The notes: generated by a model from the letters alone, not told the origin. A DNA stretch of 64,000 bases from Oxalobacteraceae bacterium OTU3CINTB1 (GCA_024123955.1 CP099652.1:1984001-2048000), one strand, 5' to 3'; shown: positions 36,553 to 46,091, counted from the first letter of the stretch. Program-made: numbers and translations.

Positions 36553-38960
36553 CAGAAGTCGGCCATCAAAGTCAGGAAGCCCTGACGCGGTGCGATCGGG
36601 AATGTATTGTAAGTCCCGCTGGCCGCGCCAACCACTACATTCAAGCTGCCTTCGCGGTCGGCCAGGTTGCTGATGTTGACGCGGTAGCGCGCGTTCTTGA
36701 TCAAGCCGCCGTTGAGGAAGGGCAGCTTGCCCGACACGCCCAGGCTCATCAGGAAGTAGCTCGGCACCGACAGGTCGTTGGTGTAGGTCGCATAGCGCTT
36801 GCCGACATAGTCGCCGATCAGCTGGAACTCGGTGTCGGCGACAGTCAGCGTCGCGACCGTCTTGTTCATCCACTCCGGGCTGCCCGGCACGGCCTTGCCG
36901 GCGGTCGGCACGATGTCCTTGCCGTTGCGGTAGTTGTCCTGGTACTCCGAGCGGTTGTACGACAGTGCGTTGTACAAAGTGAACATGCGGCCGAAGTGCA
37001 AGGTGCCGGACAGGTCGATACCGTCGGTCTTGACGCTGCCGACGTTGGCCAGCACCGGATTGCCGCCGATGATGGACGAGATCACCGGCGTCGGGCTGAT
37101 CTGCAGCAGGCGGTCCTTGAAGTTGACGTGGTAGACGTTGACCTGGCCGTCGATGGCGCTCAGCGCGCCGAGGTTAAGCTGGTGGCTGGTGCGCAGGCCC
37201 GCTTCATAGGTGATCGAGGTTTCCGGCTTGGCGGTGTCGCGGAACAGGTCGAACGCCTGCTGGCTCGCCAGGCTCCACGGCGACGCGCCGCCACCGCCAT
37301 AGGTGACGAACTGGCGCATGTTCTTCTGCACGTTGACGAACAGTTGATCCTGCGCCGTGATGTCCCAGCGCGCGCCGATCTGCGGCAGCAGCCATTTCTT
37401 GGTGGTGATCTTGCCGACCGGCAGGGCGGTCGAGCCGTTGGCGATGGCGCCCACTTTAGGCTGCACCGGAAACTGGCCGTCGGCCCATTGCAGGCTCGAC
37501 TTGAAGCCGGCTTGCAGCGCCAGGTCGTCGCGCACGCGCCATTCGTCCTGCACCGAAATCTGCGCGACCTTGTTGTCGATCTTGCTGCCGTATTGCGTGA
37601 TCAGCGGATCGCTCGGACGGTCGTATGGCGAGCTTGGATTGTTGACGTCCAGCGCGTACCAGCGGCGGTAGGCCGACGAGCGGTTGCTTTCGAGCCAGAG
37701 GCTGGCCTGCAATTTGTGGTCGCCCAGTTCCGTGGTCAGACTCGACAGGTAGCCGCTGCGGTTGATGACGTATTCGGTGGTGCGCGTCGCGTAGCCGGAG
37801 TTGCCGAATACCTGTTTCAGGTTCTGGCCGGGGAAATACACCGCGAACAAGCCCGGCAGGCCGGCCACGCCGATCGGGCCGGCCACCACGCCGACGCCGT
37901 CGTCGTTGTGGTAGTAGATCTGGTTCGACCAGGTGGTCGATTCGCCCAGGTTCATGTCGAACTTGGCGTAGGTCAGCCAGTCGGTACGCTGGGCGTCGCT
38001 GTAGTAATTGCGGTAGTTGTTGCCTTCTGCGGCCGGGGTGGCGCCGGTTGGCGACAGGTAGGACACGGCTTGCTGGAAGTTCGGGTACAGGAAGGGACGG
38101 GTGTACGGCTGGAACTTCTCGGTGGCCGAGCGCACGGTGCTGTCCTCGTTCGGCTCGATCTTGTCCGAGTAGTTGACGAACAAGGTCAGCTTGCCCAGGC
38201 TCGACTGGTTGACGAACTTGGCGTTGAACTGGTCGCCACCCTGGCGGCCCTTGAAGTCCCAGGCGCGCTGCTCGTGGTGCACGCCGGAGATGTAGGCGCT
38301 GTTGCCTTCGCCGAAGGTGCCGGTGTCGTAGCGCAGGAAGGTGCGCGAGGTCTTGTAGCTGCCGACGGTCTGCTGCACCGCCAGGTTGCGCGTCTGCGAG
38401 GGATCGCTGGAGAAGGTCTCGATGGTGCCGCCCAGGTTGCTGGTCGACGCGGTCGACAGGTCGCCTGCGCCCGACGACAGAATCACGCTGCCGACGTTCT
38501 CGCTGATGACGGCGCGCTGCGGCGACAGGCCGTTGTAGTTGCCGTATTGCTGGTCGCCCAGCGGCACGCCGTCCATCGTGTAGCCCAGCTGCGGGCCGCT
38601 GAAGCCGTGGATGAACAGCGAGGTGTTTTGTTCGTTGTTGCCCCACGGGTCGGCGGTCTGGAAGCTCACGCCCGGCAGGGTTTGCAGCGCTTTCAATGGA
38701 TTAATACCCGGCAGGATCTTCTGCATATCGCTCTTGGTCATCGCGACCGAGGAGCGGGTCTTGCGGGTGGCGATTTCCACGGTGGCCATCGGCGCGGCCG
38801 CTGCTGCGGCGGTGTCCACAGTATCGGCAGCGGCGGCGGTGGCTTCCGCGGCATTGGCCGGGGCGGCCATTTCAGCGACGGCGGCGGCAACGTTGGCGGC
38901 CATGGCCAGCATCGGGAAGCTCAGCGCGGCGAAGCACACTGCGGATAATTTCTTGTTCAT
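36552..38960 (-). CDS. TonB-dependent receptor linked to glycerophosphodiesterase
   Basis: An 802-residue outer-membrane receptor. The start MNKKLSAVCFAALSFPMLAMA at 38960 (quoted in part) gives a clean signal peptide and is preferred to an upstream ATG at 39098. A very Ala-rich stretch (about 22-58) precedes the plug, which has ATVEIATRKTRSSVAMTK, LKALQTLPGVSFQTADPWG and FIHGFSGPQLGYTMDGVPLG. The barrel ends FLTLMADF. Coupling to glpQ suggests uptake of glycerophosphodiesters or another phosphate source. No Pho box was recognised by eye. Confidence 0.9.
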   Translation of the reverse strand: MNKKLSAVCFAALSFPMLAMAANVAAAVAEMAAPANAAEATAAAADTVDTAAAAAAPMATVEIATRKTRSSVAMTKSDMQKILPGINPLKALQTLPGVSFQTADPWGNNEQNTSLFIHGFSGPQLGYTMDGVPLGDQQYGNYNGLSPQRAVISENVGSVILSSGAGDLSTASTSNLGGTIETFSSDPSQTRNLAVQQTVGSYKTSRTFLRYDTGTFGEGNSAYISGVHHEQRAWDFKGRQGGDQFNAKFVNQSSLGKLTLFVNYSDKIEPNEDSTVRSATEKFQPYTRPFLYPNFQQAVSYLSPTGATPAAEGNNYRNYYSDAQRTDWLTYAKFDMNLGESTTWSNQIYYHNDDGVGVVAGPIGVAGLPGLFAVYFPGQNLKQVFGNSGYATRTTEYVINRSGYLSSLTTELGDHKLQASLWLESNRSSAYRRWYALDVNNPSSPYDRPSDPLITQYGSKIDNKVAQISVQDEWRVRDDLALQAGFKSSLQWADGQFPVQPKVGAIANGSTALPVGKITTKKWLLPQIGARWDITAQDQLFVNVQKNMRQFVTYGGGGASPWSLASQQAFDLFRDTAKPETSITYEAGLRTSHQLNLGALSAIDGQVNVYHVNFKDRLLQISPTPVISSIIGGNPVLANVGSVKTDGIDLSGTLHFGRMFTLYNALSYNRSEYQDNYRNGKDIVPTAGKAVPGSPEWMNKTVATLTVADTEFQLIGDYVGKRYATYTNDLSVPSYFLMSLGVSGKLPFLNGGLIKNARYRVNISNLADREGSLNVVVGAASGTYNTFPIAPRQGFLTLMADF

Positions 38961-39090
38961 GTTCTGCCTTGAAAACCGGTTAAAAGAGTTACAACAGGAA
39001 TAGCAACGCTGCGCATGATAGTGATGGCGTGTTACCGGATGATGACCACCATGCGGTACACTGCCGTATGGAAATAAGAGGGAAGACACG

Positions 39091-39414
39091 ATGCGCATAC
39101 TTCTGATGCTGGCGTTGGCGTTGCCACTGGCCGGCTGTTACACGGTCAATCAGGCACGGCTGGGCAACTTCGTCACCGACACCGTCCAGCCCGGCATGCC
39201 GCTGGAGCAGGCAGTGGCGCGCATGCGGGTCGAGGGCTTTGCCTGCAACGCCAGCAGCGCCGGCACCGTGACGATCTGCACCCGCACGCAGGAACGGCTG
39301 ATGCGCGGTGAGTGCGTCGAACGTGTCGATCTGATCCGCAGCCAGACGTCGGCCAAGACCTTGGGCGCGGTCGACATTCTGGAAGTCAAATGCGCCAAGC
39401 TCAAGATGTGGTAA
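39091..39414 (+). CDS. Small lipoprotein, hypothetical
   Basis: A 107-residue lipoprotein with a short signal and lipobox (LALALPLAGC, Cys16). The mature part has VQPGMPLEQAVARMRVEGFAC, similar in layout to the BamE/SmpA-like fold in which a turn precedes an amphipathic helix, and then several Cys (FACNAS, TICTR, GECVE, VKCAK) that may pair. I do not recognise a named family. It diverges from the TonB receptor gene and precedes the SBF-type transporter by 7 bp. Confidence 0.75.
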   Translation: MRILLMLALALPLAGCYTVNQARLGNFVTDTVQPGMPLEQAVARMRVEGFACNASSAGTVTICTRTQERLMRGECVERVDLIRSQTSAKTLGAVDILEVKCAKLKMW

Positions 39415-39421
39415 CCCAGCG

Positions 39422-40393
39422 ATGACCCGTCCCAAATTCCTACCCGATAACTTTACCTTGGCGATGATCGTGACGATCGTCGCGGCCAGCCTGTTCCCGT
39501 GCACCGGCCAGGGCGCCGTCATCTTCAACGGCATCACCCATGCGGCGGTCAGCCTGCTGTTCTTCCTGCACGGGGCCAAGCTGTCGCGCGAGGCGGTGGT
39601 GGCCGGCATCACGCACTGGCGGTTGCATCTGCTGGTGTTGCTGTGTACGTTCGCGCTGTTCCCCTTGCTGGGATTCGCCCTCAAGCCGCTGCTGATGCCG
39701 CTGGTGACGCCGGACCTGTATCTGGGCATCCTGTTCCTGTGCATGCTGCCGTCGACAGTGCAATCGTCGATCGCCTTTACAGCGGCCGCGCGCGGCAATG
39801 TGCCGGCGGCGATATGCAGCGCGTCGGCGTCGAATTTGATCGGGATTTTCCTGACGCCGTTGATGGTCGGGTTGCTGACGGCGGCGCAGATGCAGGGTGG
39901 TTCGCCGTGGGAATCGGCGTTGCAGATCGCCTTGCAGCTGCTGTTGCCGTTTATCGCCGGGCAGGTCGCGCGGCGATGGATCGGCGCCTGGGTCGAGCGC
40001 AACAAGCCGCTGACGCGGATGGTCGATCAGGGCTCGATTCTGCTGGTGGTCTACACCGCGTTCAGCGAGGCGGTCGGGCAGGGGCTGTGGCACCAGCTGT
40101 CATGGGCGTCGCTGGGCGGGCTGATGTTGATTGACGTGGTGTTGCTGGGATCGGTGATGCTGATCGCCGCGCAGTTGGCCCGGCGTCTGGGATTCAGTCG
40201 CGAGGACCGGATCGCGATCGTGTTTTGCGGTTCGAAGAAGAGTTTGGCCAGCGGCGTGCCCATGGCCAAGGTGTTGTTCGCCGGCGGCGCGCTGGGCGCG
40301 GTGGTGTTGCCGTTGATGCTGTTCCATCAATTGCAATTGATGGTGTGCGCGGTGCTGGCGCAGAGATATGCCAGGGAGCCGGAAGTAAAGTAG
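39422..40393 (+). CDS. SBF-like bile acid:sodium symporter family transporter (YfeH-like)
   Basis: A 323-residue membrane protein with about ten transmembrane helices. It belongs to the SBF/YfeH-type subfamily (PF13593), judged from FTLAMIVTIVAASLFPCTG, ITHAAVSLLFFLHGAKLSRE, FLCMLPSTVQSSIAFTAAARGN (quoted in part) and the late FCGSKKSLASGVPMAKVLF. The GSKKSLASG segment is a hallmark of this subgroup. Substrates are generally unknown for these; organic anions are likely. The stop at 40393 is followed by a palindromic repeat and the converging hslO gene. Confidence 0.92.
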   Translation: MTRPKFLPDNFTLAMIVTIVAASLFPCTGQGAVIFNGITHAAVSLLFFLHGAKLSREAVVAGITHWRLHLLVLLCTFALFPLLGFALKPLLMPLVTPDLYLGILFLCMLPSTVQSSIAFTAAARGNVPAAICSASASNLIGIFLTPLMVGLLTAAQMQGGSPWESALQIALQLLLPFIAGQVARRWIGAWVERNKPLTRMVDQGSILLVVYTAFSEAVGQGLWHQLSWASLGGLMLIDVVLLGSVMLIAAQLARRLGFSREDRIAIVFCGSKKSLASGVPMAKVLFAGGALGAVVLPLMLFHQLQLMVCAVLAQRYAREPEVK

Positions 40394-40398
40394 GCTCC

Positions 40399-40461
40399 AA
40401 CCCGCAAAGCCGGGCGGGGTCTGACCCCTTGGGGTCAGACCCCAGCACTGGGGTGCGGGTT
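40399..40461. repeat. Palindromic repeat, AACCCGCA/GGGGTCTGACCCC type
   Basis: The inner perfect palindrome GGGGTCTGACCCC-TT-GGGGTCAGACCCC (40416-40443) lies inside outer arms AACCCGCA (40399) and TGCGGGTT (ending 40461). The same outer arms with a similar core recur at 53986-54053. It sits between the converging ends of the transporter and hslO and could terminate both. Confidence 0.9.
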
Positions 40462-40464
40462 TGA

Positions 40465-41418
40465 CTAGTGCTTAACGTCGCTCGCCGGTATCAATGCCGC
40501 GACCGGCTCGTCACTGGCGAACAACTGCGCGCAATCGACCTTGTCGTAATCGTAATGCTGCCCGCAGAAATCGCAATTCACGCCAACGTGACCCTGTTCT
40601 TCCAGCACGCTGTCAACCTCCTCGCGCCCCAGCATCTTCAACATGTTGCCGACTTTTTCGCGCGTGCAGGTGCAATGGAACGACGGGCTCAACGGATCGA
40701 ACACCCGAATCGTCTCTTCCCAGAACAAGCGCTGCATCAACACATCCACGGTCGTTTCCAGCAACTCCTGCTCCTTCAACGTCGAGCCCAGGATCACCGC
40801 CCGGTTCCACGTCTCCAGCGCATCTTCTTGCGTCAGCGGCTCGGCGCCGGCTTTGCCGCCATGGTCCGGCAGCTTTTGCAGCAGCAGCCCGCGCGAGACA
40901 TTATCGTCGGCCGCCAGCCACAGCTTGGTATCCAGCTGTTCCGAGCGCAGCATGTAGTTTTCAATGACGGTCGCCACATCGTCGCCGTCCAGCGGCACGA
41001 TGCCCTGGTACGGCTGCTGGCCCGGTACCTTGTCGGCCGGATCGAGCGTGATGATGAAGCGGCCCTTGCCGTTGGCGTTCAGCATAGCCGGCAACGTCGC
41101 GTCGTCGGCGATGACGGCGCCCTCGGCCAGCTTGGCGGTGGCGCGCAGACGCAGGTCGGCATCGCACTCGACCACCAGCAACTGCACCGGACCGTCGCCG
41201 TGGATTTGCATGATGATCGAGCCGTTGAATTTCAGGTTGGCCGACAGCAGCGCTCCGGCGGCGACCATCTGGCCCAACAGCTTCTTGACCGCAGGCGGGT
41301 AGTCGTGGCGCGACAACACCTCTCGCCACGTGGCCGAAATGTCGATGAACTCGCCGCGCACGGCGGCGTTCTCGAAGATGAATTTCTGCAGGACATCCGT
41401 AGTCAGGGTAATACTCAT
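40465..41418 (-). CDS. hslO: Hsp33 redox-regulated chaperonin
   Basis: A 317-residue Hsp33, a cytoplasmic holdase switched on by oxidation. The C-terminal zinc centre is intact: CTC in FHCTCTREKV and CDFC in VNCDFCGQHY, separated by about 33 residues, giving the CxC and CxxC pairs that form disulfides under oxidative stress. The N-terminal domain has FENAAVRGEFIDISATW and the linker ends near EEVDSVLEEQG. It starts 3 bp after the gamma-CA gene and is in its operon. Confidence 0.97.
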   Translation of the reverse strand: MSITLTTDVLQKFIFENAAVRGEFIDISATWREVLSRHDYPPAVKKLLGQMVAAGALLSANLKFNGSIIMQIHGDGPVQLLVVECDADLRLRATAKLAEGAVIADDATLPAMLNANGKGRFIITLDPADKVPGQQPYQGIVPLDGDDVATVIENYMLRSEQLDTKLWLAADDNVSRGLLLQKLPDHGGKAGAEPLTQEDALETWNRAVILGSTLKEQELLETTVDVLMQRLFWEETIRVFDPLSPSFHCTCTREKVGNMLKMLGREEVDSVLEEQGHVGVNCDFCGQHYDYDKVDCAQLFASDEPVAALIPASDVKH

Positions 41419-41421
41419 GTT

Positions 41422-41946
41422 TTATCCAATCTTTTTGAGTTGCGTCTTGAACAGCTGGCCGCGTTGCACATAGCTGTCGGCGCTGGCGAGCAGGCGCGCG
41501 GTATCCTCGGCGGTCAAGGTGCGCACGGCCTTGGCCGGCGAGCCGATGATCAGCGAATTGTCCGGAAATTCCTTGCCCTCGGTGACCAGCGCGCCGGCTC
41601 CGACCAGGCAACCGGCGCCAATCTTCGCGCCGTTCAGAATCACCGCCTGGATGCCGATCAGGGCGCCGTCGCCGATGGTGCAGCCGTGCAGCATGGCTTG
41701 GTGGCCGATGGTCACGTTCTTGCCCACGGTCAGCGGGTAGCCCATGTCCGTATGCATCACGGTGCCTTCCTGGACGTTGCTGTTCTCGCCGATGGTGATG
41801 CGTTCGTTATCGCCGCGCAAGGTCGCGCCAAACCACACCGAGGTGTTGGCCTTCAACGTGACTTTGCCCACCAGGGTCGCGCTGTCGGCGACAAATGACG
41901 ATGCATCGATCTCTGGCGCGTGTTCGCCCAGTTGATAAATAGACAT
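41422..41946 (-). CDS. Gamma-carbonic anhydrase family protein
   Basis: A 174-residue left-handed beta-helix protein. Hexapeptide turns run from [21 protein letters not shown] (quoted in part) through [20 protein letters not shown] to [20 protein letters not shown]. Zinc-ligand candidates are His in VMHTDMG and the two in [12 protein letters not shown]-terminal helix ([18 protein letters not shown]) closes the barrel. It is upstream of hslO by 3 bp, so it may be expressed with an oxidative-stress chaperone. It is shorter and distinct from the other member at 30887. Confidence 0.92.
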   Translation of the reverse strand: MSIYQLGEHAPEIDASSFVADSATLVGKVTLKANTSVWFGATLRGDNERITIGENSNVQEGTVMHTDMGYPLTVGKNVTIGHQAMLHGCTIGDGALIGIQAVILNGAKIGAGCLVGAGALVTEGKEFPDNSLIIGSPAKAVRTLTAEDTARLLASADSYVQRGQLFKTQLKKIG

Positions 41947-42106
41947 TGGAAACCTTCGGTTGAATGATGGGAACGGCGGGATGGCGCTATTTTACGCTTG
42001 CACCACCAGCGAACGGTCGTGCTATTATTTTGCTTTGCGGCCAGCAATGTACCGATATTGCGCCGACTCCGCCGTTTTCAAGCTGCCTGAGACAAGGACC
42101 AGAACC

Positions 42107-42991
42107 ATGACGCTGACACCATCCCGCTCCGAATTCCTGACCATACGCGGTTTGCGCTGCCATTTGCATCACTGGGGCAGGGAAGGCGCGCCCAAGATCT
42201 TCATGCTGCACGGCTGGATGGACGTCGGCGCCTCGTTCCAGTTCGTCGTCGACGCCTTGAAGGGCGACTGGCACGTAATCGCGCCGGACTGGCGCGGCTT
42301 CGGCCTGTCCGACCGCAGCGGCGACGACACGTATTGGTTCCCCGACTATCTGGCCGACCTGGACGCGATCCTGCGCCATTATTCGCCGGACAAGGCGGTC
42401 GACATCGTCGGCCACAGCATGGGCGGCAACATTCTCGGCCTGTACGCTGGCGCGCGGCCGGAGCGCATCCGCAAGCTGGTCAATCTGGAGGGCGCCGGCC
42501 TGCGCGCCGCCAAGCCCGAGCAGGCGCCCGGCCGCTATGCCAAGTGGATGGATGGCCTGCTGGAAAAGCCGGAGCTGCGCACCTACCCGTCGCAACAGGC
42601 GGTGGCGGCGCGCTTGCAGAAGACCAATCCGCGCCTGAGCGACGAGCGCGCCGCTTTCCTGTCGCAGCACTGGTCTGCGCAGAACGAGCAGGGCGAGTGG
42701 GAAATCCTCGGCGACCCCGTACACAAGCAACAAGGCCCGCTGCCGTACAACGTCGACGAGGTGATGGCCTGCTGGAAGGCTATTACCGCACCGGTGCTGT
42801 GGGTCGAAGCCGATCAGACCAATATGTGGGACTGGCTCGGCTCGAAGCCGGGTGGGCAGGTCGAGCTGGAGCGCCGCCTCAGCTTTTTGCGCGACGTCAC
42901 CCGCAAGATGGTGCACGATGCAGGCCATATGCTGCACCACGACCAGCCGGTCGAGCTTGCGGGGTACATCGAGGAATTCTTGACCACATGA
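42107..42991 (+). CDS. Alpha/beta hydrolase
   Basis: A 294-residue alpha/beta-hydrolase fold enzyme. The nucleophile elbow is GHSMGGN (Ser near 112), the oxyanion region is MLHGWMDVGASFQF, the acid is likely Asp in VEADQTNMW, and the catalytic His is in HDAGHMLHHDQP. The ATG at 42107 has AAGGA at 8-base spacing and is chosen over upstream starts. It resembles epoxide-hydrolase/MhpC-type enzymes, but the substrate is unknown. It is divergent from the gamma-CA/hslO unit. Confidence 0.9.
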   Translation: MTLTPSRSEFLTIRGLRCHLHHWGREGAPKIFMLHGWMDVGASFQFVVDALKGDWHVIAPDWRGFGLSDRSGDDTYWFPDYLADLDAILRHYSPDKAVDIVGHSMGGNILGLYAGARPERIRKLVNLEGAGLRAAKPEQAPGRYAKWMDGLLEKPELRTYPSQQAVAARLQKTNPRLSDERAAFLSQHWSAQNEQGEWEILGDPVHKQQGPLPYNVDEVMACWKAITAPVLWVEADQTNMWDWLGSKPGGQVELERRLSFLRDVTRKMVHDAGHMLHHDQPVELAGYIEEFLTT

Positions 42992-43254
42992 TCGGTAGTG
43001 CTTGCAAGCACATTGGTTCTTTGGCATGATTGACCGCATGAACCCGCATAACACCACCGTCACGAACCACCGCCACGTCGCCCCAGACGCTGGCCTGGCC
43101 GCGTTTGCCGGTTGCGGTCAGTCTTTCTCCATTATTCGAATTATTCAGGGTCGCTGAGCTGCGGCTGCGCCGGTGCTCGGCGCCCCAGTCCCAGCGCTTC
43201 CCCGCGCGCGGGCCGTGCCCGCGTCTTCCCCTGAATAGTTTAATGGAGCACCCA
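42992..43254. other. 263-bp gap ahead of the threonine dehydratase gene
   Basis: I see no gene here. It holds a perfect TGCTTGCAAGCA palindrome near 43000, and ATTATTCGAATTATTC (near 43130), two ATTATTC copies two bases apart, in a less GC-rich patch that could be a promoter or operator. GAATAGTTTAATGGAG leads into the dehydratase start. Confidence 0.4.
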
Positions 43255-44268
43255 ATGACGACATCCCACCCGTATCCCTCGCTGGCCCAGATCCGCGACA
43301 CCGCCGCACGCCTGCACGGCAAAGTTCTGCATACGCCCGTCTGGCGCTGGCAAACCGGCGTCATCGAAGAACAATTCCCCTCCACCGAAGTCTGGCTCAA
43401 GCTGGAATTGTTTCAGAAAACCGGCACCTTCAAGCTGCGCGGCGCGCTCAATTGCATCGAGGCGCTGGACGCGGCGGCGCGTCAGCGCGGCGTGGTCGCC
43501 GTCAGCGCCGGCAACCATGCGATCGCCGTGTCGTACACGGCGCGGCTGGCCGGATGCAGCGCCAAGGTCGTCATGCCGGCCCACGCCAGCCCGGCGCGCA
43601 TCGCTGCCTGCCGCGAGTTCGGCGCCGAAGTGCTGCTGATGCCGGACGTACACCAGGCGTTCGCGCGTGGACGCGAGATCGCGCGCGACGAGGGCCGCAC
43701 CATGCTGCATCCCTACGACGGCGCGCTGACCGCTCAAGGCACCGGCACGGTCGGACTGGAACTGATGGCGCAGGTGCCCGATCTGGACGCAGTGGTGGTC
43801 CCGGTCGGTGGCGGCGGCTTGTGCGCCGGCATCGCCGCCGCAGTCAAGCAACTCAATCCGCGCTGCGCCGTCTACGGCGTCGAACCGTTCGGCGCCGACG
43901 CGTTGTACCGCAGCTTTGCCTCGGGCACGCCGGAGACCCTGGAACGGGTCGATACCGTCGCCGACAGCCTGGGCGCGCCGTATGCGATGGAATACAGCTT
44001 CAACGTCTGCCGCCGCTTCGTCGATGAGGTGGTGCGGGTTGACGACGACCAGATCTGCGAGGCTATGCTGTATCTGTTCCGCGACGCCAAGCTGGTGGCC
44101 GAGCCGGCGGCGGCGGTGGCGACGGCCGCGTTGTTCGGCCCGCTGCGCGAGCGGCTTGAGGGCAAGCGCGTGGCCTTGCTGGTGTGCGGATCGAATATCG
44201 ATCCCGCGCGTTTTGCGCAGCTGCTATGCAGGGGCGCGCGCATCCGCGATACAATGACAGCATGTTAA
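43255..44268 (+). CDS. Threonine/serine dehydratase family (PLP-dependent)
   Basis: A 337-residue fold-type II PLP enzyme. The PLP lysine is in FQKTGTFKLRGALN, the substrate loop is AVSAGNHAIAVSYTA, and the phosphate-binding glycine loop is VVVPVGGGGLCAGIAAAVK. It deaminates Thr or Ser to 2-oxobutyrate or pyruvate, or racemises Ser. The C-terminal regulatory ACT domain of biosynthetic IlvA is absent, so a catabolic role is likelier. The ATG at 43255 has GGAG 6 bases ahead; a closer-in-frame ATG at 43243 lies within that ribosome site. Its last 7 bp overlap the PHP gene. Confidence 0.9.
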   Translation: MTTSHPYPSLAQIRDTAARLHGKVLHTPVWRWQTGVIEEQFPSTEVWLKLELFQKTGTFKLRGALNCIEALDAAARQRGVVAVSAGNHAIAVSYTARLAGCSAKVVMPAHASPARIAACREFGAEVLLMPDVHQAFARGREIARDEGRTMLHPYDGALTAQGTGTVGLELMAQVPDLDAVVVPVGGGGLCAGIAAAVKQLNPRCAVYGVEPFGADALYRSFASGTPETLERVDTVADSLGAPYAMEYSFNVCRRFVDEVVRVDDDQICEAMLYLFRDAKLVAEPAAAVATAALFGPLRERLEGKRVALLVCGSNIDPARFAQLLCRGARIRDTMTAC

Positions 44269-45095
44269 AAGTCGATCTGCACTGCCATTCCAATGTCTCC
44301 GACGGCGTTCTCGCACCCGCCGCCGTGGCCGCCCACGCGCGCAAGGCCGGCGTCGACGTCTGGGCGCTGACCGACCACGACGAAGTCGGCGGCATTCCCG
44401 CCGCGCGCGCCGCCGCGAAAGAGCAGGGGATGCAATTTGTCTCCGGCGTCGAGATTTCGATCACCTGGGCCAATGAAACGGTGCATATCGTCGGTCTGCG
44501 CATCGACGAGACCAACGCTGCGCTGCTCAACGGCCTGGCGTGCACGCGCTCGGGCCGCGACAACCGGGGCCGTGAAATCGCGCGCCAGCTCGAAGCGGCC
44601 GGCATCAAGGGCGCCTACGAGGGCGCGCTGACCTATGTCGGCAATCCCGACCTGATGTCGCGCACGCACTTTGCCCGCTATCTTGTGGAAATCGGCGCCT
44701 GCGCCAATATTCCGGACGTGTTCAAGAAATACCTGTCCGAGGGCAAACCGGGCTATGTGCCGCATTGCTGGGCCAGCCTGGCCGATTCGGTCGAGTGGAT
44801 ACGCGGGGCAGGGGGCATCGCCGTCATCGCCCATCCGGGTCGTTATCGCTTCAGCCAGCTGGCCCAGGGCCAGTTGTTCGACGAGTTCAAGCAATTGGGC
44901 GGGCAGGCGATCGAGGTCGTCACCGGCAGCCATACGCCGGACCAGTATCCGGTGTATGCGCAGTTGGCGAATAGTTACGGTTTTCTCGCCTCGCGCGGGA
45001 CCGATTTCCATGCGCCGGGCGAATCGCGTGTCGATTTTGCGTTGTTGCCGCCATTGCCCGCCAATGTCAAACCTGTTTGGCACGATTGGTTTTAG
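44262..45095 (+). CDS. PHP-domain phosphatase (3',5'-nucleoside bisphosphate phosphatase type)
   Basis: A 277-residue PHP-superfamily metal phosphoesterase of the YciV/RnmA type, which removes the 3' phosphate from 3',5'-bisphosphates such as pAp. The metal-binding motifs are VDLHCHSNVSDG, WALTDHDEVGG, the internal VHIVGLRID, HPGRYRFS, and the C-terminal GTDFHAPGES. The start ATG at 44262 overlaps the dehydratase stop. In Burkholderiales this gene normally precedes the YrdC and site-2 protease genes found at 46165; here htpX sits between. Confidence 0.92.
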   Translation: MLKVDLHCHSNVSDGVLAPAAVAAHARKAGVDVWALTDHDEVGGIPAARAAAKEQGMQFVSGVEISITWANETVHIVGLRIDETNAALLNGLACTRSGRDNRGREIARQLEAAGIKGAYEGALTYVGNPDLMSRTHFARYLVEIGACANIPDVFKKYLSEGKPGYVPHCWASLADSVEWIRGAGGIAVIAHPGRYRFSQLAQGQLFDEFKQLGGQAIEVVTGSHTPDQYPVYAQLANSYGFLASRGTDFHAPGESRVDFALLPPLPANVKPVWHDWF

Positions 45096-45120
45096 GCCTC
45101 GCCGGTAAAACCTACCGCTG

Positions 45121-45135
45121 ATTACCGGCGGTAAT
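45121..45135. promoter_or_regulatory. 15-bp palindrome upstream of htpX
   Basis: ATTACCG-G-CGGTAAT is a perfect inverted repeat 80 bp before the htpX ATG. It resembles the ATAATTACCGGTAATTAT palindrome at 52112. It lies 25 bp after the PHP gene, so it may be an operator or a weak hairpin. A CTTGATT at 45148 lies downstream and could be a heat-shock sigma element, but no clear second half was seen. Confidence 0.4.
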
Positions 45136-45215
45136 TAATATTGCCATCTTGATTTTGCGTAAAGCCGGTCATACCTTATGATCTGGGCAAACTTGTCCGT
45201 ACCGGAGAACAACCA

Positions 45216-46091
45216 ATGAAACGCATCGTCCTGTTTATCGCCACCAACCTCGCCGTCATGCTGGTGCTGTCCATCGTGCTGTCGCTGCTGGGCATCGGCC
45301 GTCCGGGCGCGGGCGGCAACCTCGAAATGGGCAGCTTGCTGGCGTTTTCGCTGGTGGTCGGCTTCACCGGCGCGATCTTCTCGCTGCTGATCAGCAAGCC
45401 GATGGCCAAATGGTCGACCGGCGCGCGCGTGATCGAGACGCCGTCGTCGTCGACCGAGCTGTGGCTGGTCAACACCGTCAAGGCGCTGTCCGAACGCGCC
45501 GGCATCGGCATGCCCGAGGTCGCGGTCTACGACGGCGAGCCGAACGCCTTCGCCACCGGCGCCTTCAAGAACTCGGCGATGGTGGCCGTGTCGACCGGTT
45601 TGCTGGAAAACATGAACCGCGACGAGGTCGAGGCCGTGCTCGGCCACGAGGTGGCCCACATCGCCAACGGCGACATGGTCACCATGACGCTGATCCAGGG
45701 CGTGGTCAACACCTTCGTGGTGTTCCTGGCGCGCGTGGTCGGCTTCTTCGTCGACAAGGTGTTGCTCAAGAACGATCGCCAGGGCACCGGCATCGGCTAC
45801 ATGGCCACCGTGTTCGTCTGCGAGCTGGTATTCGGCCTGGTCGCCTCGCTGATCGTGGCCTGGTTCTCGCGCCAGCGCGAATTCCGCGCCGACGCCGGCT
45901 CGGCCAAGCTGCTCGGCAGCAGCGTGCCGATGCAGCACGCGCTGGCCCGCCTGAACGGCATGGAGCCGGGCGCCTTGCCGCAATCGATCGCGGCGGCCGG
46001 CATCACCAACCGCGGCGGCTGGGGCGCGCTGTTCTCGACCCACCCGCCTTTCGAGCAGCGCATCGCCGCCTTGCGTAGCGTACAATCCTGA
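45216..46091 (+). CDS. htpX: Membrane zinc protease HtpX
   Basis: A 291-residue inner-membrane M48 protease that helps remove damaged membrane proteins. There are transmembrane helices at about 5-25, 35-55, 155-175 and 195-215. The zinc motif is HEVAH (144-148), with the downstream Glu ligand in [15 protein letters not shown] and the C-terminal [17 protein letters not shown] precedes the ATG. HtpX is heat-shock and envelope-stress controlled in Escherichia coli; whether that holds here is not visible. Confidence 0.97.
   Translation: MKRIVLFIATNLAVMLVLSIVLSLLGIGRPGAGGNLEMGSLLAFSLVVGFTGAIFSLLISKPMAKWSTGARVIETPSSSTELWLVNTVKALSERAGIGMPEVAVYDGEPNAFATGAFKNSAMVAVSTGLLENMNRDEVEAVLGHEVAHIANGDMVTMTLIQGVVNTFVVFLARVVGFFVDKVLLKNDRQGTGIGYMATVFVCELVFGLVASLIVAWFSRQREFRADAGSAKLLGSSVPMQHALARLNGMEPGALPQSIAAAGITNRGGWGALFSTHPPFEQRIAALRSVQS

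Noticed and set aside
42897..43400. A 167-residue minus-strand frame across the gap before the dehydratase gene
   Set aside because: It overlaps two convincing plus-strand genes, lacks a family match and has a mixed composition typical of antisense frames.
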